A stretch of 64,000 nucleotides of DNA, from positions 310,001 through 374,000 of the forward strand of contig CAXXNZ010000031.1 of NCBI GenBank assembly GCA_963676075.2, written 5' to 3'. The stretch's first letter is position 1. Each line of letters starts with the position of its first letter. A program made the position numbers and the translations under genes. Shown here in pieces: positions 8,924 through 17,258 of this stretch. This DNA is from JAHJQZ01 sp963676075 (lineage in GTDB: Bacteria; Pseudomonadota; Alphaproteobacteria; Rhizobiales; Devosiaceae). The notes beneath the pieces are model-generated. The model was not told the DNA's origin and ran no database searches. It saw only the letters and a list, made by a program, of their open reading frames with translations.

Positions 8924-10193
8924 GATGTTCACCCGCAGGCTGGCCGGGCGCATCCCGATTTACTTCGGCCTGCTGACGCTGCTGGGTCTCGGCCTGTTCG
9001 TAGCCGAGCCGGCCCCGGCGCAGGATCTGACCGGACGGCTCGAAGTGACCGCGCTCGGCTCGACCAACAAGGACGGCAGTCTCGATGCTGCTCTTGGCCA
9101 GCAGAGCACTTTCGACGGTTTCGGCAATGCCCGCATCATGTGGAAGCCGAGTTTCGGGGATTTCGACTTCACCCTGCACTACAAGATCGCGACGGAAGTC
9201 GGCAAAGGCGTTGGCCTTGCAAAGAACAAGGCTGCCCTGTCGCCAGCTCCGCCACCGGCAACGCTGTTCGACCTCAAGGGCACGCTGATCGACACTTCCG
9301 ATGTGCTTGTGACCCACGAGATCGACCGGCTGGCGCTCGGATATTCGGCACCGAATTTCGTCGTCCGTGTTGGGCGGCAGGCCCTGACCTGGGGATCGGG
9401 AAAGATGTTTCATCCGCTCGACCTGGTCGACCCGTTCGCCCCCAACACCGTCGACACCGAATACAAGCCTGGCGTCGACATGCTCTATGGCCAGTACCTG
9501 TTTGACGACGGCTCCAATCTCGAAGCCATCGCTGTGCCGCGCGCCCATACCCAAGGTGGTGCCCTGACCTGGGAGGACAGCACATTCGCCCTCAGGTATT
9601 CCGGCTACCTCGGCGGCCTCACGACCAGTGCCACATTGGCGCGCGACCGTGGCGACATCGTCGCCGGTCTTGGGCTTGGCGGCCCGATCGGCGATGCCAC
9701 CTGGAACGCCGAGCTGATCCCGACCTTTCTGCAGGGTGGAGACGTCAAGGTGTCCGGCCTGGTCAACATCAGCTCCGGCATCATGATAGCCGACCACAAC
9801 GCCACGATCTTCGCCGAATATTTCCACAACGGCTTCGGTGTTACCGGATCGGGCACGCCGCTTGATCAGTTGCCAACCGACCTGACGGACCGGCTGAACC
9901 GCGGGCAGCTGTTCACCAGTTCGGCGGACTATCTCGCAGCCGGCATGAGTTTCGAAGCAACGCCGCTGCTGACCATTTCGCCCAGCGTCATCTTCGACAT
10001 CAACGATGTCAGCGCCGACCTCGCGGTCCAGGCCGACTACTCGCTTGGCGACAACACCAATCTGGTTTTTGGCGCCAATGTGCCGCTCGGCGCCACTGGC
10101 ACCGAGTTCGGCGGACGGGCGTTGACGGCGGGCGCGGCCACCTACACCAGTCCGTCAATCACGGCCTATGTGCAATTGCGGCAGTATTTCTAG
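8913..10193 (+). CDS. Putative outer-membrane beta-barrel protein (DUF1302-like)
   Basis: A 426-residue exported protein. A basic start and a hydrophobic segment (YFGLLTLLGLGLFVAEPAPA) form the signal peptide, with cleavage near AQ/DL. The rest alternates polar and aromatic residues in strand-like runs and ends ITAYVQLRQYF, with a terminal Phe as in many outer-membrane barrels. The stretch VVRVGRQALTWGSGKMFHPL resembles DUF1302 barrels, which occur with LolA-like proteins. ATG 8913 follows GGAGGAG and overlaps the ATPase end. It is the likely outer-membrane endpoint of the cassette. The exact family needs a profile search; a porin-like protein is the alternative. Confidence 0.72.
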   Translation: MLREMFTRRLAGRIPIYFGLLTLLGLGLFVAEPAPAQDLTGRLEVTALGSTNKDGSLDAALGQQSTFDGFGNARIMWKPSFGDFDFTLHYKIATEVGKGVGLAKNKAALSPAPPPATLFDLKGTLIDTSDVLVTHEIDRLALGYSAPNFVVRVGRQALTWGSGKMFHPLDLVDPFAPNTVDTEYKPGVDMLYGQYLFDDGSNLEAIAVPRAHTQGGALTWEDSTFALRYSGYLGGLTTSATLARDRGDIVAGLGLGGPIGDATWNAELIPTFLQGGDVKVSGLVNISSGIMIADHNATIFAEYFHNGFGVTGSGTPLDQLPTDLTDRLNRGQLFTSSADYLAAGMSFEATPLLTISPSVIFDINDVSADLAVQADYSLGDNTNLVFGANVPLGATGTEFGGRALTAGAATYTSPSITAYVQLRQYF

Positions 10194-10208
10194 CTGGAGA
10201 GAACAGAT

Positions 10209-10631
10209 ATGACACAGGAACGGGTTCAGGCCTGGCTCAAGGCCGGGTCGGCGCTGGTGATCCTTGCCGGGTTGACCTATGCGCTCGCCGCCTTTCCGCC
10301 GACTGCCGGGCTGGCGGCGCTTATCGACGATATCGCCGCCTGGCCGCCGGATGGCGCGCAAGCCATGGCTGATGCCGAAGCGCGGCAGCTTGGTGGTGTC
10401 TTTGGCGGCCTCATGATGGGCTGGGGCACAATGCTGTGGCTGATGACGACGCGGCTCTACCCGCGCGAGCCGGCACTGACGCGCATGGCGATTCTCGTCG
10501 GGCTCGGTGTCTGGTTTGTCGTTGATGGCGTCGCGTCGGTCGTCGCCGGCGCGCCACTCAACATCGTTCTCAACACCGTGTTCCTCGCGATATTCGCATT
10601 TCCCTTGATGATGGCGGCGCAAAGCCGATAA
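10209..10631 (+). CDS. Small membrane protein of unknown function
   Basis: A 140-residue protein with about four predicted membrane helices: near residues 10-28, 64-82, 92-112 and 117-136. It starts 15 bp after the barrel gene with GGAGAG upstream, so it probably belongs to the same transcript. I do not recognise a named family with confidence. Its place at the end of a trans-envelope transport cassette suggests an accessory role; nothing in the sequence proves it. Confidence 0.75.
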   Translation: MTQERVQAWLKAGSALVILAGLTYALAAFPPTAGLAALIDDIAAWPPDGAQAMADAEARQLGGVFGGLMMGWGTMLWLMTTRLYPREPALTRMAILVGLGVWFVVDGVASVVAGAPLNIVLNTVFLAIFAFPLMMAAQSR

Positions 10632-10638
10632 TTGGGTC

Positions 10639-11409
10639 ATGCATTACCGATTTTCGTTTTTCATCCGCCGCGCGATCGCGCCTCTTCTGTTGGCTCTGGG
10701 GCTTTTGTCTCCCGGCGCTACGGTGATTGCCGCCGAGCTGAGGGTTGCCGTCGCGGCCAATTTCGCGGTGCCTGCCGAAGCCATCGCTCGCGCCTTCACC
10801 GAAAAGACCGGTACCGAGGTCTCGATCAGCACCGGATCGAGCGGGGCCCTGTTTGCCCAGATCACCCAGGGCGCGCCGTTCTCGGTGTTTCTGTCCGCCG
10901 ATGCGGCCCGGCCGGAACGACTCGAATCTCAAGGGCTTGGCGTTGCCGGTTCGCGTTTCACCTACGCGCTCGGGCGGCTGGTCCTTTGGAGCCGCGATCC
11001 GGATCTCATCTCTGGCGATGATTCGGTGCTGCGCACGGAAAACTACACCCATCTCTCCATCGCCAACCCGGAGAGTGCTCCCTATGGCGCTGCGGCGCTG
11101 GAGGTGCTTAAGGCGCTCGGCATTCTTACCGCTGTCGACGATCGTCTGGTCACCGGCCAGAGCGTCGCCCAGGCCTTCAGCTTTGTTGAAAGCGGCAATG
11201 CCGAACTCGGTTTCGTGGCGCTGAGCCAGATACCAAAGACTGATGAGGGCTCGCGCTGGCTGGTCCCGGACAACCTTTATGCCCCGATCCGCCAGGACGC
11301 GGTTCTGCTCGATGCCAATGACGATCAGGCGCGTGCCTTCATGGATTTCCTGAAGAGCACGCAAGTGCGTGAGATCATCGCCCAATTCGGCTATAATCTT
11401 GCCGAGTAA
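10639..11409 (+). CDS. modA: Molybdate ABC transporter substrate-binding protein
   Basis: A 256-residue periplasmic binding protein. After a signal peptide (cleavage near residue 32, VIAA before ELRV) comes the ModA-type opening VAVAANFAVPAEAI and the ligand-loop segment STGSSGALFAQI. ModA binds molybdate or tungstate. It starts 7 bp after the preceding membrane protein and is followed by modB and modC in the usual order. The molybdenum may feed the molybdopterin oxidoreductase encoded at 53806. No ModE gene is seen. Confidence 0.93.
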   Translation: MHYRFSFFIRRAIAPLLLALGLLSPGATVIAAELRVAVAANFAVPAEAIARAFTEKTGTEVSISTGSSGALFAQITQGAPFSVFLSADAARPERLESQGLGVAGSRFTYALGRLVLWSRDPDLISGDDSVLRTENYTHLSIANPESAPYGAAALEVLKALGILTAVDDRLVTGQSVAQAFSFVESGNAELGFVALSQIPKTDEGSRWLVPDNLYAPIRQDAVLLDANDDQARAFMDFLKSTQVREIIAQFGYNLAE

Positions 11410-11430
11410 CGAACCGGGTTGTGGGCGCCC

Positions 11431-12096
11431 ATGCTAGAGGTCGTCACCCTCACACTCGAACTGGCCGGTCTGACGACGCTGATCCTCATCGTCATTGGCG
11501 TGCCGCTTGGCTATTGGCTGGCGCGTGATACCGGGTTTGTCTCGGCGGTGGTTTCGGCCATCGTGGCGTTGCCGCTGGTGCTGCCGCCGACGGTCCTCGG
11601 TTTTTATCTCCTCATCGCTCTCGGGCCGAACGGGCCGCTGGCGTCGCTTTTGCCCTATGTCGGGCTCAGAACCCTGGCCTTTTCCTTCCCCGGCCTCGTC
11701 ATTGGTTCGGTCATCTATTCGCTGCCCTTCATGGTACAGCCGTCCCGCAACGGCTTTGCCGCCATCGGCAAAGAGCCCTTCGAGGCGGCGGCGACGCTGA
11801 GGGCCAGTCCGCGCGATACCTTTTTTTCGGTGGCTCTGCCTCTGGCCCGTGGTGGTGTCGTCACCGGCATGATCCTGAGCTTTGCCCATACCGTCGGCGA
11901 GTTCGGCGTCGTGCTGATGATCGGCGGCAATATCCCCGGCGAGACGCGGGTGCTGTCGATCGCCATTTTCGACATGGTCGAGCAGGGCAACTGGGGCGAG
12001 GCGCATATGATGTCGGCCGGTCTTTTGGGCTTCGCCTTCCTCGTCATCCTCGTCACCGGCCTGATTGAAAGACGCGCCGGGAGGCGAATGCCATGA
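11431..12096 (+). CDS. modB: Molybdate ABC transporter permease
   Basis: About 221 residues with five or so membrane helices and the binding-protein-dependent transport signature around EAAATLRASPRDTFFSVALPL, where the EAA loop contacts ModC. The ATG at 11431 is used; an in-frame TTG at 11419 would add four residues and neither has a clear ribosome site. The end overlaps modC by four bases (ATGA), so the pair is translationally coupled. Confidence 0.92.
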   Translation: MLEVVTLTLELAGLTTLILIVIGVPLGYWLARDTGFVSAVVSAIVALPLVLPPTVLGFYLLIALGPNGPLASLLPYVGLRTLAFSFPGLVIGSVIYSLPFMVQPSRNGFAAIGKEPFEAAATLRASPRDTFFSVALPLARGGVVTGMILSFAHTVGEFGVVLMIGGNIPGETRVLSIAIFDMVEQGNWGEAHMMSAGLLGFAFLVILVTGLIERRAGRRMP

Positions 12097-13184
12097 CCGG
12101 GCTCGCTGCGCACTTCCGGCTCGCGCGCAAGGACTTCTCCATCGACGCGCGTTTCGAGGCGCCGGAGACCGGGGTCACCGGTCTGTTCGGGCCGTCCGGT
12201 TCGGGCAAGACGACGATCCTGAGGATGATCGCCGGGCTCGAAAAACCGGACAAGGGTTGGCTGTCGCTCAACGAACGGATTTGGCAGGACGAGGGGCGCT
12301 TCATGAAGCCCCACCGTCGCCCGGTTGGCTATGTCTTTCAGGATTCGCGGCTTTTCCCGCATCTTGATGTCGCCGGCAATCTCGATTTCGCCATCAGGCG
12401 GGCCGGTCCGGCCGAGACGCCACAGCATCGCGACGAGGTGATCGGCATGTTCGGGCTCGACAGGCTGATGGAGCATCGGCCGGCCACGTTGTCGGGCGGC
12501 GAGCGCCAGCGGGTTGCCATGGCGCGGGCGCTGCTGAGCCATCCGCGCCTGATGTTGATGGACGAGCCGCTCGCAAGTCTGGATCGCCAGTCGCGGCGCG
12601 AAATCCTGCCGTATCTCGAAAGCCTGGCGCACCGGCTGAGCCTGCCGATCCTCTATGTGTCGCACGATCTGGCCGAAATCGAGCGTTTTGCCGACCATCT
12701 CGTGTTGATGGAAAACGGTAGGGTCACCGCTGCCGGCCCGTTGGCGTCGCTGGCCGCTGATCCGAACCTGCCTCTGGCGCGCGATGCCGAAGCCGGCGCA
12801 GTGGTGGACGCGGTGATCGGCAGTTTTGATCCGGTCCACGACCTGTCCGCCTGTCACATCGGTCCGCATCTGGTGCTTCTGCCGGGACGGCTCGGCGGCA
12901 AAGGCGAAACGCGGCGGTTGCGCGTCCGGGCGGGCGATGTGTCGATCGCGCTGCAACGCGCAGAAAACACCAGCATTCTCAATATTCTGCCGTGCGAGAT
13001 TGTTTCGCTCGATGAGTCTGGGCCGGGGCAGGTGCTGGCGGTGCTGCGCCTGGAAGGCACGGAAATACACCTGTTGTCGCGGATCACGAAGCGCTCCCGC
13101 GAAGCGCTGGCGCTGGTGTCGGGCCTTGGCGTCCAGGCCCAAATCAAGGGCATGTCGCTCATCGATCCCGAGAGCAAAACGTGA
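12093..13184 (+). CDS. modC: Molybdate ABC transporter ATP-binding protein
   Basis: A 363-residue ATPase. Walker A GPSGSGKTT is at residues 33-41, the signature LSGGERQR near 136-143, Walker B LMLMDEPL follows, and the C-terminal third carries a TOBE domain (about 295-357) that senses molybdate in this family. The length matches ModC. The start codon overlaps the modB stop in ATGA. Confidence 0.94.
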   Translation: MTGLAAHFRLARKDFSIDARFEAPETGVTGLFGPSGSGKTTILRMIAGLEKPDKGWLSLNERIWQDEGRFMKPHRRPVGYVFQDSRLFPHLDVAGNLDFAIRRAGPAETPQHRDEVIGMFGLDRLMEHRPATLSGGERQRVAMARALLSHPRLMLMDEPLASLDRQSRREILPYLESLAHRLSLPILYVSHDLAEIERFADHLVLMENGRVTAAGPLASLAADPNLPLARDAEAGAVVDAVIGSFDPVHDLSACHIGPHLVLLPGRLGGKGETRRLRVRAGDVSIALQRAENTSILNILPCEIVSLDESGPGQVLAVLRLEGTEIHLLSRITKRSREALALVSGLGVQAQIKGMSLIDPESKT

Positions 13185-13295
13185 TGTCACCGATGAACAC
13201 GTCCCCGTGAAATCCGGCATTCGTTAAGAAAATGACCAGACCGGCTGCCGATGCTGCCGCTGAACGGCAGATTTGCATCCGCAAGCGGGACCGCC

Positions 13296-13583
13296 ATGAG
13301 AATCGTCAATGGCTATCTATGCGACTGCAGCGACGACGCGCGCCTCGCCAAGCGCGGAATCGATCCGGCCAATCCACAGAACGATCCGATCAAACAGCAG
13401 CAGCTTGATGCCCGGCGCGGCAAGATCGATCTCAATGCACTGGACGAGACCAGGGCCGGCGATCTCGATCCCAACCGACAGACAGGGCAGGCCGTAACAT
13501 TCGGCGGTTCGCTTGCGGGTGAGACCCGGACGGGCGGCAGCGGAGGCAATGCGCCGGCAACTTTGGTCGACCGGTTGGTTTAA
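13296..13583 (+). CDS. Small hypothetical protein
   Basis: A 95-residue polar protein beginning MRIVNGYLCDCSDDARLAKR, with a CxC pair and a repetitive Gly/Asn/Asp-rich second half. ATG 13296 is preceded by GCGGGA; the frame is open to 13251 but the upstream part looks non-coding. There is no signal peptide or membrane helix. It ends four bases into the convergent nucleoside hydrolase. I recall similar small proteins with an N-terminal VNGYxC motif in rhizobia but can assign no function. Confidence 0.55.
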   Translation: MRIVNGYLCDCSDDARLAKRGIDPANPQNDPIKQQQLDARRGKIDLNALDETRAGDLDPNRQTGQAVTFGGSLAGETRTGGSGGNAPATLVDRLV

Positions 13584-14521
13584 GGTAGCCGCGCCAACCG
13601 CTCGGTCAGAAGCTGGTAAAAGCCGTCGGCATCGACCCCGCTCAGGAAGAAGACGTTCCGTGGCCTGTCGGTGATTTGCCAGAAATCGGCCACAGTCATG
13701 CCGCGTGTCAGCTCGCTCTGGACCTCGATCGAGACATTGATCTGGCGGCCCTCGAACAGCTCCGGCTTCAACAGGAAGGCGATGGTGCAGGGGTCGTGCA
13801 GAGGTGCGCCGTCCCAGCCGTATTTGGCAAGGTCGAACCGTTCGGAAAAGCCGAGCATGTCGGCGACGGCGGCACCGGCCGTGTTGCCAATGGCGCGCAG
13901 GGCAGCGATTCGCTCATGAGTGGTCAGCACCTTGTGCGTCACATCGAGCGAGGCCATGGTGATCGGAACGCCCGAACGCATGACGACATCGGCGGCTTCC
14001 GGGTCGACATAAATGTTGAATTCGGCCGCCGGCGTCAGGTTGCCGACCTCGAAATAGGCCCCGCCCATGAGGACGATCTGCTTGATGCGCGGGCCGATGT
14101 CGGGTGCCTTGATCAGCGCCAGCGCAATGTTTGTCAGCGGTCCGAGGGCGACAAGCGTCACAGTTTTTTCCGGCTCTGCCCTCAATGTGTCGACGATGAA
14201 ATCGGCGCCGTGGCCGGCTTCCAGCTGCTTTTGTGGGTCGGGCAGGACAGGTCCGTCGAGCCCGGTTTGACCATGCACGTGCTCGGCGGTCACCAGAGGG
14301 CGGCGCAGTGGCGCCGGGCTTCCGGCGAACACCGGAATCTCGGTTCGTTCCGACAATTCAACCACTTTCAGGGCGTTGATCGCATTCTGGGCGAGCCCGA
14401 CATTGCCGGCAACGGCGCTGATCCCGAGAACCTCGAGCTCGTCGGGCGATGCAAGTGCCATAAGTATCGCGACGGCGTCGTCCTGGCCGGGGTCGGTATC
14501 GATGATGATTTTCTCTGGCAC
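13580..14521 (-). CDS. Nucleoside hydrolase (inosine/uridine-preferring family)
   Basis: A 313-residue enzyme that splits ribonucleosides into base and ribose. The calcium-binding motif DTDPGQDD lies at residues 8-15, and VALGPLTNIALAL and LMGGAYFEVGN match the family core. The catalytic His near the C terminus is probably in GAPLHDPC. The frame extends to 14629, but GTG 14521 is preferred: GGAG lies 6 bp upstream and the protein then begins at the usual point (PEKIIIDTDPG). It is monocistronic and convergent with the small ORF. Substrate preference cannot be set from sequence. Confidence 0.9.
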   Translation of the reverse strand: MPEKIIIDTDPGQDDAVAILMALASPDELEVLGISAVAGNVGLAQNAINALKVVELSERTEIPVFAGSPAPLRRPLVTAEHVHGQTGLDGPVLPDPQKQLEAGHGADFIVDTLRAEPEKTVTLVALGPLTNIALALIKAPDIGPRIKQIVLMGGAYFEVGNLTPAAEFNIYVDPEAADVVMRSGVPITMASLDVTHKVLTTHERIAALRAIGNTAGAAVADMLGFSERFDLAKYGWDGAPLHDPCTIAFLLKPELFEGRQINVSIEVQSELTRGMTVADFWQITDRPRNVFFLSGVDADGFYQLLTERLARLP

Positions 14522-14772
14522 TTTCAGCTCCAAGGGCGCGGCGGCATGGGAGCTTTCTTGTGGCACCTGCCATGCCGGAAAGGCAAGGTTCTGCAATACG
14601 GTAGAATGCGCGTCATGTTGGCCTCCCATCCCGACGGCTTCACCATGCCGTGGCGACGGCGCTGCCGACCCCGGGCGAAATCAGGAGCGATATGAGTACC
14701 TTTTCATGGCGACGCGGGCATGCAAGAGTGGAGTTCGAGGGGAAGGGATCGCAATGGATTTAGGAAGCACAT

Positions 14773-17253
14773 ATGCCCGACAAAGCCATGGTCTACGAGG
14801 GTCCAACCCCCGTTCGCAGCGCTAGGACTCCTGACGAACTCGCCAACGAAATCCTTGAGAAGCTGACCTATGCCATGGGCAAGGATCCGATTGTGGCCCG
14901 GCAGCACGATTGGCTGCAGGCGACGATTCTGGCTGTGCGCGACCGTATCATCGACAATTGGATGGAAAGCACGCGCACCACGTGGCGCAACGGCGACAAG
15001 CGCGTCTACTATTTCTCGATGGAATTCCTCATCGGCCGCCTGATGCGCGACGCCTTTTCCAACATGGAATTCGTTGAGCCGGTGCGTGAGGCGTTGAAGA
15101 AATTCGACGTCAATATCGATGAGCTGTTCGAAGTCGAACCCGATGCCGCGCTCGGCAATGGCGGCCTCGGACGTCTGGCGGCCTGCTTCATGGAATCCAT
15201 GGCCTCCGTCGAAGTGCCCGCCTATGGCTACGGCATCCGCTATGTTCATGGCATGTTCCGCCAGGAAGTGTCCGATGGCTGGCAGGTGGAAATCCCCGAA
15301 GACTGGCTGGCGCACGGCAATCCGTGGGAATTCGAGCGCCGCGAGAGTTCCTACGAGGTCGGCTTTGGCGGCCATGTCACGCCGATCACCGATCCGGACG
15401 GCACCGTTCGGCACGACTGGCAGCCGGACGAGCGGCTGCTGGCGGTTGCCTTCGATACCCCGATCGTCGGCTGGAAGGCCAGTCGGGTGAACACCTTGAG
15501 GCTATGGAGCGCGCTGCCGATCGATCCGCTGCTGCTCGATCGTTTCAACTCGGGCGACCATATCGGCGCTCTTGCCGAAAGCGCCCGCGCCGAGAGCCTG
15601 ACCCAGGTGCTGTATCCGGCCGACGCCACCGAAGCCGGGCAGGAGCTGCGCCTCAAGCAGGAGTATTTCTTTGTCTCCGCGTCCCTGCAGGACATCCTCA
15701 GGCGTCACATCCAGCAATACAACGACCTTGGCTCGCTCGGCGACAAGGTTGCCATCCAGCTCAACGACACCCACCCCGCCATCTCGGTCGTCGAGCTTTT
15801 GCGGCTTCTGATCGACAAGCACGGGTTGTCGTGGTCCGAGGCCTGGCGCATCGGCAAGTCGGTTTTCGCCTATACCAACCACACGCTTTTGCCCGAGGCG
15901 CTGGAAAGCTGGCCGATCGGGCTGATCGAACGGCTGCTGCCGCGCCATGTTCAGATCATCTACGGCATCAACGCCACGGTTCTGAAGGAAGCGCGCGAAC
16001 GCGCTAATATGACCGATGCGCAAATCTCCAACGTGTCGCTGATCGACGAACACGGCGGGCGGCGCATCCGCATGGGGCATCTGGCCTTCGTCGGCTCGCA
16101 TTCGGTCAACGGCGTTTCGGCGCTTCATACCGAACTGATGAAGAAGACGGTCTTTGCCGATCTGCATGCGCTCTATCCGGACCGGATCAACAACAAGACC
16201 AACGGCATCACGCCGCGCCGCTGGTTGATGCAGTGCAATCCGGCGCTGACGGGGCTGATGAAGGATTCCATCGGCGAGGGGTTCATGACCCATACGTCCG
16301 AGATCAAGAAGATCGAGGCATTGGCCGACGATTCCGCCTTCCAGGAGAAGTTCGCCGCCGTCAAGATGGCCAACAAGGAGCGCCTTGCCCGTGTCATCCA
16401 GGAGCGTCTGGGGGTCAAGGTTTCGCCCGAGGCCATGTTCGACGTTCAGGTCAAGCGCATACACGAATACAAGCGCCAGCTGCTGAATATCCTTGAAGCC
16501 GTTGCCTATTACGACGCCATTCGCGCCCACCCGGAAAAGGACTGGGTGCCGCGCGTCAAGGTGTTCGGCGGCAAGGCCGCGCCGAGCTACTGGAACGCCA
16601 AGCTGATCATCAAGCTGATCAACGACGTCGCCCGCATCGTCAATCACGATCCGACGGCGTCGGACCTGCTCAAGATTGTCTTCCTGCCCAATTACAACGT
16701 CTCGCTTGCCGAGACGATCATGCCGGCGGCCGATCTTTCCGAACAGATCTCGACGGCCGGGCTCGAAGCGTCGGGCACGGGCAACATGAAATTCGCCCTC
16801 AATGGCGCGCTGACCATCGGCACGCTTGATGGTGCCAACATCGAGATCAAGGAAAACGTTGGCGACGACAACATCGTCATCTTCGGCATGACGGCCGAGG
16901 AGGTCGAAGCGGCCCGCCAGGGCAAGGGGACCTCGCCGCGCGAGGTCATCGAGACCGCGCCAGAGCTCAGGCAGGCACTCGATGCCATTGCCGGTGGCGT
17001 GTTCTCGCCCGACGACCGCAACCGCTACAAGGATCTGGTCGGCGGGTTGTATGATCATGACTGGTTCATGGTGGCACGCGACTTCGAGTCCTATTACGAG
17101 GCCCAGCGTAGCGTCGATAATCTGTGGACTGACAGTAAGCAATGGTACGCCAAGACCATCCGCAATACCGCCAACATGGCGTGGTTCTCTTCGGATCGCA
17201 CCATCCGTGAATATGCGAATGATATCTGGAACGTTCCGACAAACGAGGCCTGA
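14773..17253 (+). CDS. glgP: Glycogen/starch/alpha-glucan phosphorylase
   Basis: An 826-residue GT35 enzyme that releases glucose-1-phosphate from alpha-1,4-glucan ends. The pyridoxal-phosphate site EASGTGNMKFALNG is present with Lys673 as the cofactor lysine, and the N-terminal RVYYFSMEFLIGR block is typical. ATG 14773 is preceded by TTAGGAAG. It is the first gene of a glycogen operon (glgP-glgB-glgC-glgA-pgm-glgX), with only 5 bp to glgB. Confidence 0.96.
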   Translation: MPDKAMVYEGPTPVRSARTPDELANEILEKLTYAMGKDPIVARQHDWLQATILAVRDRIIDNWMESTRTTWRNGDKRVYYFSMEFLIGRLMRDAFSNMEFVEPVREALKKFDVNIDELFEVEPDAALGNGGLGRLAACFMESMASVEVPAYGYGIRYVHGMFRQEVSDGWQVEIPEDWLAHGNPWEFERRESSYEVGFGGHVTPITDPDGTVRHDWQPDERLLAVAFDTPIVGWKASRVNTLRLWSALPIDPLLLDRFNSGDHIGALAESARAESLTQVLYPADATEAGQELRLKQEYFFVSASLQDILRRHIQQYNDLGSLGDKVAIQLNDTHPAISVVELLRLLIDKHGLSWSEAWRIGKSVFAYTNHTLLPEALESWPIGLIERLLPRHVQIIYGINATVLKEARERANMTDAQISNVSLIDEHGGRRIRMGHLAFVGSHSVNGVSALHTELMKKTVFADLHALYPDRINNKTNGITPRRWLMQCNPALTGLMKDSIGEGFMTHTSEIKKIEALADDSAFQEKFAAVKMANKERLARVIQERLGVKVSPEAMFDVQVKRIHEYKRQLLNILEAVAYYDAIRAHPEKDWVPRVKVFGGKAAPSYWNAKLIIKLINDVARIVNHDPTASDLLKIVFLPNYNVSLAETIMPAADLSEQISTAGLEASGTGNMKFALNGALTIGTLDGANIEIKENVGDDNIVIFGMTAEEVEAARQGKGTSPREVIETAPELRQALDAIAGGVFSPDDRNRYKDLVGGLYDHDWFMVARDFESYYEAQRSVDNLWTDSKQWYAKTIRNTANMAWFSSDRTIREYANDIWNVPTNEA

Positions 17254-17258
17254 AGAAG

